Part shown: positions 7,436 to 15,859 of the stretch, in pieces | Layout: every line of letters begins with the position of its first letter | How positions within the stretch are numbered: the stretch's first letter is position 1 | Source of the DNA: Lachnospira sp. UBA4285 | GTDB taxonomy: Bacteria; Bacillota; Clostridia; Lachnospirales; Lachnospiraceae | Reading direction: 5' to 3' | Assembly: GCA_002394965.1 (NCBI GenBank) | Contig: DGVL01000114.1 | Location: 1-28,531, forward strand | Length of the DNA stretch: 28,531 nt | Notes under the pieces: generated by a model | What the model was told of the DNA's origin: nothing | Databases searched by the model: none | What the model saw: the letters and a program-made list of their open reading frames with translations, nothing else | Translations under genes and position numbers: made by a program

Positions 7436-8206
7436 TCAGTCCTTGAACTTTCTTCTGATAATTTCCTTTGCAAGCTTTTTGTAGGCAAGCGCACCGGCTG
7501 ACTTCGGATCATATTCCGTCACTGGCATGCCGTGACTCGGTGCCTCGGCCAGTCGAATATTTCTCGGTATTATTGTCCGGTATATTTTCTGATTCAGATT
7601 GTCCTTTACATTTTCCACGACCTCAAGGGATAGATTCGTCCTTGCATCATACATAGTGAATACGACTCCCTCGATTTTAAGCTCCGGGTTCAGTCCCTTC
7701 TGCACCAGTTCGATTGTCTGTATCAGCTGTGTCAGACCTTCCAGCGCATAATATTCACACTGAATCGGAACCAGCACCGTATCGGCGGCTGTGAGTGCAT
7801 TGACCGTGAGCATATTCAGTGAAGGAGGGCAGTCCATGAGGATGAAGTCATATTGCTCTTTCACCTTCTGAACTGCATTCTTCAGAAGATATTCGCGCTG
7901 ATTCATATTGATCAGCTCAATCTCGGCTCCCGCCAGATTGACGTTAGAGGGAATCAGGTCAAGATTCTTATATACATCCCGGCATATGCACTCCTCTGTC
8001 GGGCATTCGCCCAGCAGGAGCTCATAGATCGTATTTTCGATTTCTTCTTTATTAATGCCAAATCCACTGGTGGTATTCCCCTGCGGATCAACATCGACAA
8101 CCAGAACTTTTTTTCCTGCATCTGCCAGACTGGCAGCCAGGTTGATTGACGTTGTTGTCTTTCCAACACCACCTTTCTGGTTTGTTATTGCGATTGTTCT
8201 CTTCAT
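7436..8206 (-). CDS. parA: chromosome partitioning ATPase ParA/Soj
   Basis: A deviant Walker ATPase that binds nucleoid DNA as an ATP dimer and is switched by ParB; in Firmicutes it also regulates DnaA. At 256 residues it is of Soj length. The P-loop KGGVGKTT is at residues 11-18 (signature Lys11), switch I is in DVDPQGNTT (about 38-46), and the Walker B segment is FILMDCPPSLN. The ATG at 8206 has AAGGGGA just ahead of it. It is the first gene of parA-parB-DUF4446-serS. Confidence 0.97.
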   Translation of the reverse strand: MKRTIAITNQKGGVGKTTTSINLAASLADAGKKVLVVDVDPQGNTTSGFGINKEEIENTIYELLLGECPTEECICRDVYKNLDLIPSNVNLAGAEIELINMNQREYLLKNAVQKVKEQYDFILMDCPPSLNMLTVNALTAADTVLVPIQCEYYALEGLTQLIQTIELVQKGLNPELKIEGVVFTMYDARTNLSLEVVENVKDNLNQKIYRTIIPRNIRLAEAPSHGMPVTEYDPKSAGALAYKKLAKEIIRRKFKD

Positions 8207-8247
8207 TCCCCTTTCTCTCCGCGAACCTGTTGTTCACAATTCAGGAA

Positions 8248-8263
8248 TGTTTCACGTGAAACA
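8248..8263. promoter_or_regulatory. parS site 1
   Basis: TGTTTCACGTGAAACA, an exact match to the Spo0J/ParB consensus. The symmetry extends to a perfect 26-base palindrome (8243-8268). It lies in the 5' leader of parA. Confidence 0.95.
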
Positions 8264-8283
8264 TTCCTGTGTCAAAGTCAAAA

Positions 8284-8299
8284 TGTTTCACGTGAAACA
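8284..8299. promoter_or_regulatory. parS site 2
   Basis: A second exact TGTTTCACGTGAAACA, 36 bases from the first, with flanking symmetry giving a perfect 22-base palindrome (8281-8302). It begins right at the expected start point of the parA promoter. Confidence 0.95.
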
Positions 8300-8311
8300 T
8301 TTCTGAAGTTC

Positions 8312-8320
8312 ATTATAGCA
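8312..8320 (-). promoter_or_regulatory. extended -10 promoter of the parA operon
   Basis: On the minus strand TGC directly precedes a consensus TATAAT. No good -35 is seen. The predicted start point, near 8305, places both parS sites inside the transcribed leader, so ParB loading could affect parAB expression (inference). Confidence 0.55.
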
Positions 8321-8381
8321 TCTCTTGTGCCTCTCTGCCCGCCAGAGTTAAATATTTATTATGGTGTTGTCTCATGTCTGA

Positions 8382-8410
8382 TTGCAAACTTTTTTGAGCA
8401 AATCTATAAT
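8382..8410 (+). promoter_or_regulatory. sigma-A promoter of the hydrolase-like gene
   Basis: TTGCAA, a 17-base spacer, then consensus TATAAT. The start point near 8417 lies downstream of the first possible start codon (8382), which rules that codon out and supports the ATG at 8463. Confidence 0.7.
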
Positions 8411-8462
8411 AAAAGAATCTAATAGTGCATGTATAACTGCCCTGAGCAGAGAAAGGCGTCCG

Positions 8463-9401
8463 ATGAACAGGACTACAAAAAAATCTATGGTTCTCCTTGC
8501 TGGTGGCCTTACAGTACTCGCAATGTGGAACCGCTATCTTCAAAAAACCATACAAGATGAAGACGATTCTGAGAGTAAACCACAGAAGGTGTGGAATTTT
8601 CGTAAATCGGCTATACGGTATTCCTGCCTTGGAGAAGGATCTCCGATACTTCTCGTACATGATATCGGGGGTAACTCATCTTCTATAGAGTGGAGCGAGT
8701 CTGCCCCGCTGCTTGCCCGCAGGCACAAGGTATATACCATTGATCTTCCTGGATTTGGCTATTCAGACAAGCCTGTTATGACGTATACGGCATATCTTTT
8801 TGCAGATGCCATTGTTGCTTTCATAAAAGAAATTATCGGGGAGAAGACAGATATTATTGCATCGGGTCAGTCCTCCGGGATTGCACTCTCCGTGGAAAAA
8901 ATTGAACCAAACCTGGTCAATAAAATCATTCTGGTAAACCCATCCTCGCCGGTAATGCGCCAGCCTTCCAGAGGGGCTGCCCGGGCACTCCACTCTGTGT
9001 ATAAAATTCCGGTATTGGGGACTTTTGCCTATAACCTGAGATTTAACCGTCTCCGGATGGAAGATATCGTCCCGGCGGCGCAATTCTACCGCCCCCAGAA
9101 TGTTTCCAGAAAGCTCATCCATGCCTTTTATAAAAATGCTCACCGGGAAGAAAGTGGAGCAATCTCTGTCTTCACCAGCCGCATCAACAACATGTTCATC
9201 GTCCCGACGGGCCATTTTGTAAAAGAAGCGAAGAATCTCTCCATCATATATGGAAAGTATAATCTGGAGGAGTTCCCGGTTATGCGCCGATACAAGGAGC
9301 TGAATTCACAGATTCTGTTTGCTCCGATCGAAGAGTCAAGAAAATTCCCACAGCTTGAAATGCCGGATATTTTTGCCGCACAGGCAGATGCTATTCTGTG
9401 A
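8463..9401 (+). CDS. alpha/beta-hydrolase-fold protein, probable pseudoenzyme, membrane-anchored
   Basis: 312 residues. An N-terminal hydrophobic stretch (about residues 8-22) may anchor it to the membrane. The hydrolase fold is clear: oxyanion region LLVHDIGG (63-70), YTIDLPGFGYSDKP (91-104), and nucleophile elbow GQSSG (135-139, Ser137). At the C-terminus, where active members have a catalytic histidine in a GHxPxLExP-type motif, this protein reads RKFPQLEMP (293-301), with Lys294 in the histidine position. His251 in PTGHF exists but is out of place. So it may bind rather than hydrolyse, or act by another arrangement. The ATG follows an AGAGAAAGG ribosome binding site. The gene stands alone, head-on to replication, between parS and rsmG. 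Confidence 0.85.
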   Translation: MNRTTKKSMVLLAGGLTVLAMWNRYLQKTIQDEDDSESKPQKVWNFRKSAIRYSCLGEGSPILLVHDIGGNSSSIEWSESAPLLARRHKVYTIDLPGFGYSDKPVMTYTAYLFADAIVAFIKEIIGEKTDIIASGQSSGIALSVEKIEPNLVNKIILVNPSSPVMRQPSRGAARALHSVYKIPVLGTFAYNLRFNRLRMEDIVPAAQFYRPQNVSRKLIHAFYKNAHREESGAISVFTSRINNMFIVPTGHFVKEAKNLSIIYGKYNLEEFPVMRRYKELNSQILFAPIEESRKFPQLEMPDIFAAQADAIL

Positions 9402-9422
9402 GAATTGCCTGTCATGAAAGCA

Positions 9423-9458
9423 GCGCGGCGGGATCTGAGATTCCGGATCCTGCCGCGC
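9423..9458. terminator. terminator between the hydrolase-like gene and rsmG
   Basis: A long stem GCGCGGCGGGATC against GATCCTGCCGCGC with one G-T pair (9423-9435 with 9446-9458), followed on the plus strand by GTTCTGTTTT. The genes on both sides converge here, so it may serve both. Confidence 0.75.
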
Positions 9459-9479
9459 GTTCTGTTTTCAATACCTGTG

Positions 9480-10208
9480 TCAGAGGGGGTTGTTTTTTGG
9501 CGTTCCCGCTTTACGCGGATACTTTTTTGGTGTCTTTGCACATTTCTGTATGAAAACGATCGCTCTTTGCACATCTGTGCCTGGAAGTGTAAAGAACTGT
9601 GTGGAAACTGTCTTTGCGCCAAGAACATGGATTGCGTTAGCCGCTTGGGGCAGCTCATCCCGGACGGCAGCAGTCTTGTAAGCCGCAAAGTATCCGCCGA
9701 TCCTGACATACGGAAGGCAGTACTCGCAGAGGACCGGAAGCGGAGCAACGGCCCGGGATACAGCAAAGTCGAATGTATCGCGCAATTCGGGTAGTCTTGC
9801 GCCGTCCTCCGCCCTGGCGTGAATCATCTGGACATTCCTCAGATCATTATCTTTCGTGACGGCGGAAAGAAAATTCAGACGTTTGTTCAGAGAATCCAGC
9901 AGTGTCAGGTGCATCTGTTCAAGCATGATCTTCAGTGGAAGGCCGGGGAACCCGGCGCCCGTTCCCACATCGATCATCCGGCAGGTGGGACTGATGGTTA
10001 TATCGGCCATCCTGGCAGCCTGAATCAGACTCAGGCTGTCCAGAAAGTGCAGAATATAGACATCCCGCTTTTCCGTGATCGCAGTCAGATTCATGACGGC
10101 ATTGACTTCGACGAGTTTGCGGTAATACGCATCAAATATTTCCATCTGCCTGTCGTCTGGTATCAGGCCAAAGCTTTTCAGTCCTTCCTTAAATTCCGCT
10201 TCACACAT
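9480..10208 (-). CDS. rsmG: 16S rRNA (guanine-N7)-methyltransferase RsmG
   Basis: Methylates G527 (E. coli numbering) of 16S rRNA using S-adenosylmethionine. At 242 residues it is normal in length. The SAM-binding motif is DVGTGAGFPGLPL, and LNLTAI-type residues (VMNLTAITE) and HFLDSL precede it as expected. The frame is open to 10364, but the ATG at 10208 fits the family N-terminus, has a GGAG upstream, and overlaps the mnmG stop by eight bases, which implies translational coupling. The C-terminal 25 residues are lysine- and proline-rich. Confidence 0.96.
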   Translation of the reverse strand: MCEAEFKEGLKSFGLIPDDRQMEIFDAYYRKLVEVNAVMNLTAITEKRDVYILHFLDSLSLIQAARMADITISPTCRMIDVGTGAGFPGLPLKIMLEQMHLTLLDSLNKRLNFLSAVTKDNDLRNVQMIHARAEDGARLPELRDTFDFAVSRAVAPLPVLCEYCLPYVRIGGYFAAYKTAAVRDELPQAANAIHVLGAKTVSTQFFTLPGTDVQRAIVFIQKCAKTPKKYPRKAGTPKNNPL

Positions 10209-12102
10209 CTGTTTTTCTGCTCCTGCTTTGTTTTTCAAGGTATACGAGCAAGACCGAAATATCCGCCGGCGACACACCGGAGATCCGGGACGCCTGCCCG
10301 ATCGAGCGCGGGCGCATCGCGGAGAGCTTCTGAAGTGCTTCGATCCGAAGACCATACACGTCATCGTAGCGGATATCAGCCGGAATCAGCCGCTTTTCAA
10401 GTTTTTCAAAATGCCGGACCTGAATCTGCTGACGCCGTATATATCCTTCATATTTTATCCGTATGTTCACTTCTTCCTGCACTGCGGCAGGGAGGACGGG
10501 GCGCTGCGGATCAATACTCGCAAGCTTTTCATAGGAAAGCTCAGGACGGCGGATCAGTTCCGCAAGCGTTGTTCCGTTCTCAAGCCTCTGACTGCCGAAC
10601 CGCTGAAGAAGTGATTCAACCTCCGGCTTTGTTCCCACATGGGTGTGGGCCATTCGCTCAATTTCCTGATTGATTTCTTCCTGCTTATGCCTGGTCTGAT
10701 TCATCCGTGTGTCGGATATAAGTCCGACGGCGTGTCCGTAGTGCGTGAGTCTCTCGTCGGCATTGTCCTGCCGCAGCAGAAGTCTGTACTCGGCCCTTGA
10801 CGTCATCATGCGGTACGGCTCTGTCGTCTGCTTGGTGACAAGATCATCGATCAGTACACCGATATATGCTTCCGAGCGACTGATGATCAGTGGCATTTTT
10901 CCCTTTGCGTACTGCGCCGCGTTGATTCCTGCGATGATTCCCTGCGCCGCTGCTTCTTCATACCCGGAACTGCCGTTGATCTGACCGGCCGCAAACAGAC
11001 CGGCGACAGACTTGAATTCCAGACTTTCTTTCAGCTGCGTGGCGTCGATGCAGTCATACTCGATCGCGTATGCGTTTCGCACGATTTTCGCGTGTTCCAG
11101 ACCCGCCACCGAATGGATCATTGCGTACTGAACATCTTCCGGCATGGATGAGGAAAAACCGCTCAGATACATCTCGTTGGTGTATAACCCCTCCGGTTCG
11201 ATAAAGATCTGGTGCCGGTCCTTGTCGGCGAACTTCATCACCTTGTCCTCGATCGAAGGACAGTAGCGGGGTCCGGTAGCGTGAATACGTCCGGAATACA
11301 GAGGGCTCCTGTCTATATTGTCCCGTATTATTTTATGTGTTTCAGTATTGGTATATGTGAGCCAGCAGGAGACTTGTTTCTTCTGAATCTTGTCCGGATC
11401 TGTCGTAAAGGAAAAGGGAACGATTCTCTCATCTCCGAACTGCTCTGTCATCTTTGAGAAGTCTATCGAACGCCTGTCGACCCTGGCCGGCGTTCCGGTC
11501 TTGAACCGCCGAACGCTGATATCCGCCGCCAGGAGCGAATCTGTCAGATGATTGGCGGCCATCAGGCCGTTTGGCCCCGTGTGATAACTGGTCTCGCCGA
11601 AGATACAGCGGGACTTCAGATACACACCTGTCGCCAGTACCACAGCCTTTGCGTAATATGTACCTCCGGAGAGCGTCCTTACACCGATGATTCTGCCGTG
11701 TTCGATCAGCAGCTGCGAGACCTCCGCCTGACGGACAAGCAGATGATCTGTATTCTCCAGAACTCTTCTCATCCGGCGGCTGTATTCCTGCTTGTCCGCC
11801 TGTGCGCGCAGAGAGTGCACCGCAGGTCCTTTGGAGGCATTCAGCATCTTGCTCTGGATGAATGTAGCATCAATGTTTTTGCCCATTTCACCGCCCAATG
11901 CGTCGAGTTCCCTCACCAGATGGCCCTTGCTGGTTCCGCCGACATTCGGATTGCAGGGCATCATCGCAATGCTGTCACAGCTGACCGTAAAACAGATTGT
12001 CTCAAGTCCCAGTCTTGCACTTGCCAGAGCAGCCTCACAGCCTGCGTGACCGGCTCCTACGACGATGACATCCCAATATTCCTCAATAAAGTGACTTCCC
12101 AT
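10201..12102 (-). CDS. mnmG: tRNA uridine-5-carboxymethylaminomethyl modification enzyme MnmG
   Basis: The FAD-binding partner of MnmE that modifies U34 of tRNAs reading two-codon boxes. It has 633 residues, with the FAD motif GAGHAG at residues 16-21, the signature CNPNVGGTSKGHLVRE, and a C-terminal helical domain. I chose the ATG at 12102, 19 bases after the mnmE stop and with GAGAGGAT upstream; a longer frame to 12168 would run into mnmE. It is in an operon with mnmE and rsmG, in the standard Firmicutes order. Confidence 0.97.
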   Translation of the reverse strand: MGSHFIEEYWDVIVVGAGHAGCEAALASARLGLETICFTVSCDSIAMMPCNPNVGGTSKGHLVRELDALGGEMGKNIDATFIQSKMLNASKGPAVHSLRAQADKQEYSRRMRRVLENTDHLLVRQAEVSQLLIEHGRIIGVRTLSGGTYYAKAVVLATGVYLKSRCIFGETSYHTGPNGLMAANHLTDSLLAADISVRRFKTGTPARVDRRSIDFSKMTEQFGDERIVPFSFTTDPDKIQKKQVSCWLTYTNTETHKIIRDNIDRSPLYSGRIHATGPRYCPSIEDKVMKFADKDRHQIFIEPEGLYTNEMYLSGFSSSMPEDVQYAMIHSVAGLEHAKIVRNAYAIEYDCIDATQLKESLEFKSVAGLFAAGQINGSSGYEEAAAQGIIAGINAAQYAKGKMPLIISRSEAYIGVLIDDLVTKQTTEPYRMMTSRAEYRLLLRQDNADERLTHYGHAVGLISDTRMNQTRHKQEEINQEIERMAHTHVGTKPEVESLLQRFGSQRLENGTTLAELIRRPELSYEKLASIDPQRPVLPAAVQEEVNIRIKYEGYIRRQQIQVRHFEKLEKRLIPADIRYDDVYGLRIEALQKLSAMRPRSIGQASRISGVSPADISVLLVYLEKQSRSRKTDV

Positions 12103-12121
12103 GTCTATCCTCTCTGCCTGC

Positions 12122-13504
12122 TCATTTACCCATGCAGAATTTTGAAAAAATACGGTCTGCCAGATCATCCTCGATCTCTTTGCCGAGTATCATCCCGAGT
12201 GAAGTATACGCTCCCATCAGGTCAATCGTAAAGAAATCCTCGCTCAAGCCGTCTCGTATGGACTTTTCCACATTATTCAGGCTTTTTTGCGCCTCTCTGA
12301 GCAGATATTTGTGTCTCTCATTCGTGATGATCACCTGGTCATTCGACTGCAGCGCCCCGGAGGCGAATTTTTCTGTTAGAATACGCTTCAGCTCGTCCAT
12401 TCCGTCTCCGGTGCGCGCAGAGAAAGAGATGACAGGAGACGGAAGCAGCAGCTTGATGTCCTCCTTTTTGAGCCGGGCGTTGAGATCATTCTTGTTCAGC
12501 AGCGTGATATAAAAGACGCCGCTTTCTTTCAGTCTGCGGATGATGGAATAGTCCTCTTCTTCAAGTGTCTGGCTGGAATCGATGACATACAGAATCAGGT
12601 CCGCATCTTCTACAGCGCCCCAGGCTTTTTCTACACCGATTTTCTCGACTATGTCATCCGTCCTGCGGATACCGGCCGTGTCCATCAGAAGGAGGGACAG
12701 GCCATTAACCGTCACGTTCTCCTCCAGAATATCCCGGGTCGTCCCTGCCACATCGGTGACGATTGCCCGGTCGGCTCCGGAGAGCAGGTTCATGAGGGAC
12801 GACTTTCCGGCATTGGTGCGCCCCAGAATGACGGTGCGGATGCCTTCTTTCAATATTCTTCCCTCATCGGCATGCTCAAGCAGTGCGTTCAGCTGACTCT
12901 CCCAGCGTTCGACGTCCTTTTCCAGGATCGATCCGTAATTCACCAGTTCCATATGCTCCGGGTCATCAAGTGCCGCCTCGATTCTGGCTGTATGATCCAG
13001 AATCCCGTCGCGGATTTCCTCGAGCTCACGCGAGAGTCTTCCGGACAGCTGCAAGACGGAAGCTGAGACCGCCCACGAGTTTTTCGCGTTGATGAGATCC
13101 ATGACCGCTTCCGCCTGGGACAGATCAATCCGGCCGTTCAAAAAGGCTCTCCGGGTGAATTCTCCTGGCTGCGCCGGTCTTGCACCGGCTGCAATGACGG
13201 ACGCGAGAACTTTCTTCTGCACCAGAATCCCGCCGTGGCAGTTGAATTCGACCACATTCTCACGGGTGTAGGTGTGCGGTGCGCGCATGACACTCACCAG
13301 GCATTCGTCGCACACTCTTCCGTCCGCGTCCAGAACCTTGCCATAGTGAATCGTGTGACTCGCCGCTTCCTTCAGCTTCCTGCCGTACGGGGACAGAAAG
13401 ATCCGGTCAGCTATGGCGATGGCATCCTCACCGCTGACACGGATGATGCCGATGCCGGCCGGCCCGGATAGATTTGTTGAAATTGCTGCAATCGTATCTT
13501 CCAT
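12122..13504 (-). CDS. mnmE: tRNA modification GTPase MnmE
   Basis: The GTPase partner of MnmG. 460 residues: an N-terminal tetrahydrofolate-binding domain, the G domain with P-loop GRTNAGKSS (228-236; most members have P where this has Thr230), G2 AGTTRD (253-258), G3 DTAGI (275-279), G4 NKND, and the C-terminal catalytic FCMGK (usually C-I/L-GK). Potassium-sensing features are not assessed. The frame also allows a TTG at 13510, but GGCGGA at eight bases from the ATG at 13504 makes the latter more likely. That GGCGGA lies inside a perfect hairpin (see 13514-13544). Confidence 0.96.
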   Translation of the reverse strand: MEDTIAAISTNLSGPAGIGIIRVSGEDAIAIADRIFLSPYGRKLKEAASHTIHYGKVLDADGRVCDECLVSVMRAPHTYTRENVVEFNCHGGILVQKKVLASVIAAGARPAQPGEFTRRAFLNGRIDLSQAEAVMDLINAKNSWAVSASVLQLSGRLSRELEEIRDGILDHTARIEAALDDPEHMELVNYGSILEKDVERWESQLNALLEHADEGRILKEGIRTVILGRTNAGKSSLMNLLSGADRAIVTDVAGTTRDILEENVTVNGLSLLLMDTAGIRRTDDIVEKIGVEKAWGAVEDADLILYVIDSSQTLEEEDYSIIRRLKESGVFYITLLNKNDLNARLKKEDIKLLLPSPVISFSARTGDGMDELKRILTEKFASGALQSNDQVIITNERHKYLLREAQKSLNNVEKSIRDGLSEDFFTIDLMGAYTSLGMILGKEIEDDLADRIFSKFCMGK

Positions 13505-13513
13505 ATACAAAAT

Positions 13514-13544
13514 CCGCCGTCAGAAAAAATGATTCTGACGGCGG
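13514..13544 (-). terminator. perfect hairpin between jag and mnmE (terminator or translational control)
   Basis: A perfect 12-base-pair stem (13514-13525 with 13533-13544, CCGCCGTCAGAA) and a seven-base loop. On the minus strand it begins about a dozen bases after the jag stop and is followed by ATTTTGTAT, a weak T-tract, and then the mnmE ATG. The 3' arm contains the only mnmE ribosome binding site candidate, so the hairpin could hide it. Confidence 0.65.
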
Positions 13545-13555
13545 CTCCAGACGTA

Positions 13556-14518
13556 TTATTCCTGTTCTTCACTTCTCCTGCTGCCCAGGGCGTCCGCCGG
13601 AGATCTTCCTGCTTTTGACCGGTCAATATAAATCACGACGTGCCGGTAAGGATCGTCACCCTCACTCTTTGTGGAAACGTAGCGGTCACCCTGCAGAGCG
13701 GCGTGGATAATCCGCCTCTCATACGGGTTCATAGGCTCCAGTTCCACCGGGTGGCCCGTCCGTTTTGCCTTGGCAGCCATGTTCCTGGCCAGATTTTTCA
13801 GAGTCTCTTCTCTTCTGTGGCGGTAATTCTCCGTGTCGAGCTTTACGCGGATATACTTTTCCCGCCCCTTGTTCACGACAAGACTTGTCAGGTACTGAAG
13901 GGAGTCCAGCGTCTGACCCCTCTTTCCGATCATGATCCCGGCGTCATCCCCTTCGATATCGACGATGACCGTGTTGTCACTCTCGTAGGAGAATGTGATT
14001 GTCTCTGTGAGGCCAACCGAATGAAAGATGGCATCCAGGAAGTCTGTCACTCTTTTTTCGATTTCTTCATGCGTAAGCTGCTTCTTTTCTGCCTTTTCCG
14101 CAGACACACCCGAAGTCTTAGCTGGAGCGTCTGACGCAGCCGGAGATTCTTTTCTCGATTCTCTGGTCCTCACAGGCGTCACCGCTTTCTGTTTTTCCCG
14201 CGGCTTCTCATCCTGTCGGATGGATGGCTCTGCTGGAACCTTCGAAGCTGCTTTTTCTTCTTTTTCCGGCGCCGTTCTTCTGGCAGCTATCTCCTGTACC
14301 TTCTGGGAAGCTTCTCTGCGGCGCCTGTCATCTTCCATTTCCTCGTTCGTTTTTTCCCAGGCCCTGATCTTTGCCTGCTTTGCGAAAAGGCCCAGGATGC
14401 CGGCACTGCCCTGCTCAAGGACTTCATAGGCAAGGTGATCCGAAGAAATTCCAAGCTGAATGCAGGCTTCTGTGACAGCTTCATTAACTGTCTTTCCCGT
14501 TACTTCAATTTTCTTCAT
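13556..14518 (-). CDS. jag: RNA-binding protein Jag/KhpB (SpoIIIJ-associated)
   Basis: A cytosolic RNA-binding protein encoded next to the membrane insertase in Firmicutes. 320 residues: the Jag-N domain (1-52), a long charged K/E/A/P-rich linker (about 53-148), a KH domain with GKRG (198-201), and an R3H domain (ERRIIHAAL, about 267-275). The linker makes it longer than the roughly 200-residue B. subtilis protein. The start is 13 bases after the yidC stop. The family binds RNA and affects cell elongation in streptococci; the role here is inferred. Confidence 0.95.
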   Translation of the reverse strand: MKKIEVTGKTVNEAVTEACIQLGISSDHLAYEVLEQGSAGILGLFAKQAKIRAWEKTNEEMEDDRRRREASQKVQEIAARRTAPEKEEKAASKVPAEPSIRQDEKPREKQKAVTPVRTRESRKESPAASDAPAKTSGVSAEKAEKKQLTHEEIEKRVTDFLDAIFHSVGLTETITFSYESDNTVIVDIEGDDAGIMIGKRGQTLDSLQYLTSLVVNKGREKYIRVKLDTENYRHRREETLKNLARNMAAKAKRTGHPVELEPMNPYERRIIHAALQGDRYVSTKSEGDDPYRHVVIYIDRSKAGRSPADALGSRRSEEQE

Positions 14519-14531
14519 TGTTCAATTCCGC

Positions 14532-15833
14532 TTACTGGCTCTTGCTGGAGGTATTCCGGTTCAGATACTTCTTGTTCCTGTTCTCATAGCGGTTGTTGAA
14601 TTCAGCAACCATCCCCGCCTTTGCGGCAAGACTTCCGGGCGCGGCATTCGCGGCCCTGGCTACTGAAGCTGCCTGGCGTTCCTCTTCTTCCGTCACATGA
14701 CTGCCGGCTCTGCCGGCCTTTTCCTTCATGCTGGTTCTCGGACGCATCTGGGAAGCGGCTGCGGCCTGTGCAAGCTCTCTCGTGTACCGGCTGCCGATTT
14801 GTCTCGTGTTGATTGTCGCCTTGCCCTCCAGCTCAGTCGAAGTAATTCCCTTTTTCTCCAGCTTCTTTTTTCTCTTTTCGCGGTTCTGCTCGACGATCTT
14901 GTCAATGCCGATCGCATCGATCTGCCGATTTACAATGACCGTCTGAATCGTCTGGATCACAGCCGTCGCGATCCAGTACAGACCGAGTCCTGCCGGAACT
15001 GTGAATGCAATCCATGCCGACATGATCGGCATGAAGTACATCATCATGTTCATGGAGGCGTTCATCGGATTGTTCTTGTCCTTGGATGTCGGATTCTGAA
15101 CCTGCGCAACTTTCACAGAGATGAACTGCGACACACCGGACAGGATCGGGATGAGAATGGCAATTCCCATGACGGACCGCGGCATCTGCGACATAGAAAC
15201 CCCGAGGAAATTGTTCATCGCGTCAAGCTTGGACACGCTCTGACTTATCACATCCGCCGAATTCGGAAAAAGTCCGGATATCGTCTGCCACTGGGACTGT
15301 GTCAGACTGGACATGGTTATCTCCGCAGTCCTCGTTACATCCCAGTCCACGTTCATTCCCAGCGCGCCATTCAGGGTATCCTTAAATCCGGGATTAGCCG
15401 AGATAGACGTAAGAATATCCTGCAGAGGCCCTGCCAGTCGGTTTACATACGCCGGAATCTCCCGGAATACCTGATACAGACCGAACAAAATCGGCATCTG
15501 AATGAGCAGCTGAAGACATCCTCCCAGCTGCGATACACCATATTTTTCGTAAACATCCTTCATCTCAGCCTGCATGTTCAACATAGCCTGCTGATCAGAA
15601 TTCCTGCCTTTGTATTTTTTCTGGATGGCATCGATCTCCGGCTGCATGGCGATCTGAAGCTTCTGCATTCTGGACTGTTTGACGGTCAGCGGCATCATGC
15701 AGAGCTTGACGATCAGCGTGAACAGAATGATCGCCAGGCCGACATTACCGATTCCAAGCTTGTACATGCCCTCAAAAAGCAGATTCAGGACAAATCCGAG
15801 GACATTTGCGATAGGAGTGAAAATCGCATACAT
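14532..15833 (-). CDS. yidC: membrane protein insertase YidC/OxaA
   Basis: Inserts membrane proteins together with or independently of SecYEG. 433 residues with five hydrophobic segments: about 14-50, the region around GGCLQLLIQMPILFGLYQVF, and three later ones ending near the PAGLGLYW segment. A basic C-terminal tail of about 115 residues follows. The groove arginine of B. subtilis SpoIIIJ appears to be replaced by lysine (FTLIVKLCMMPL, Lys43). There is no lipoprotein signal. I chose the ATG at 15833 because GAGAGG precedes it. It lies 26 bases after yidD. Confidence 0.95.
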   Translation of the reverse strand: MYAIFTPIANVLGFVLNLLFEGMYKLGIGNVGLAIILFTLIVKLCMMPLTVKQSRMQKLQIAMQPEIDAIQKKYKGRNSDQQAMLNMQAEMKDVYEKYGVSQLGGCLQLLIQMPILFGLYQVFREIPAYVNRLAGPLQDILTSISANPGFKDTLNGALGMNVDWDVTRTAEITMSSLTQSQWQTISGLFPNSADVISQSVSKLDAMNNFLGVSMSQMPRSVMGIAILIPILSGVSQFISVKVAQVQNPTSKDKNNPMNASMNMMMYFMPIMSAWIAFTVPAGLGLYWIATAVIQTIQTVIVNRQIDAIGIDKIVEQNREKRKKKLEKKGITSTELEGKATINTRQIGSRYTRELAQAAAASQMRPRTSMKEKAGRAGSHVTEEEERQAASVARAANAAPGSLAAKAGMVAEFNNRYENRNKKYLNRNTSSKSQ

Positions 15834-15859
15834 TCGAATGTTTCCTCTCTGGCCCTGTC

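Noticed and set aside
10209..10364. Upstream extension of rsmG by 52 codons
   Set aside because: The extension lies within the mnmG 3' end, is Arg/Cys/Ser-rich, and matches no RsmG N-terminus; the ATG at 10208 has a ribosome binding site.
13505..13510. TTG start two codons upstream of the mnmE ATG
   Set aside because: The ribosome binding site would be too close, and the family N-terminus fits the ATG.
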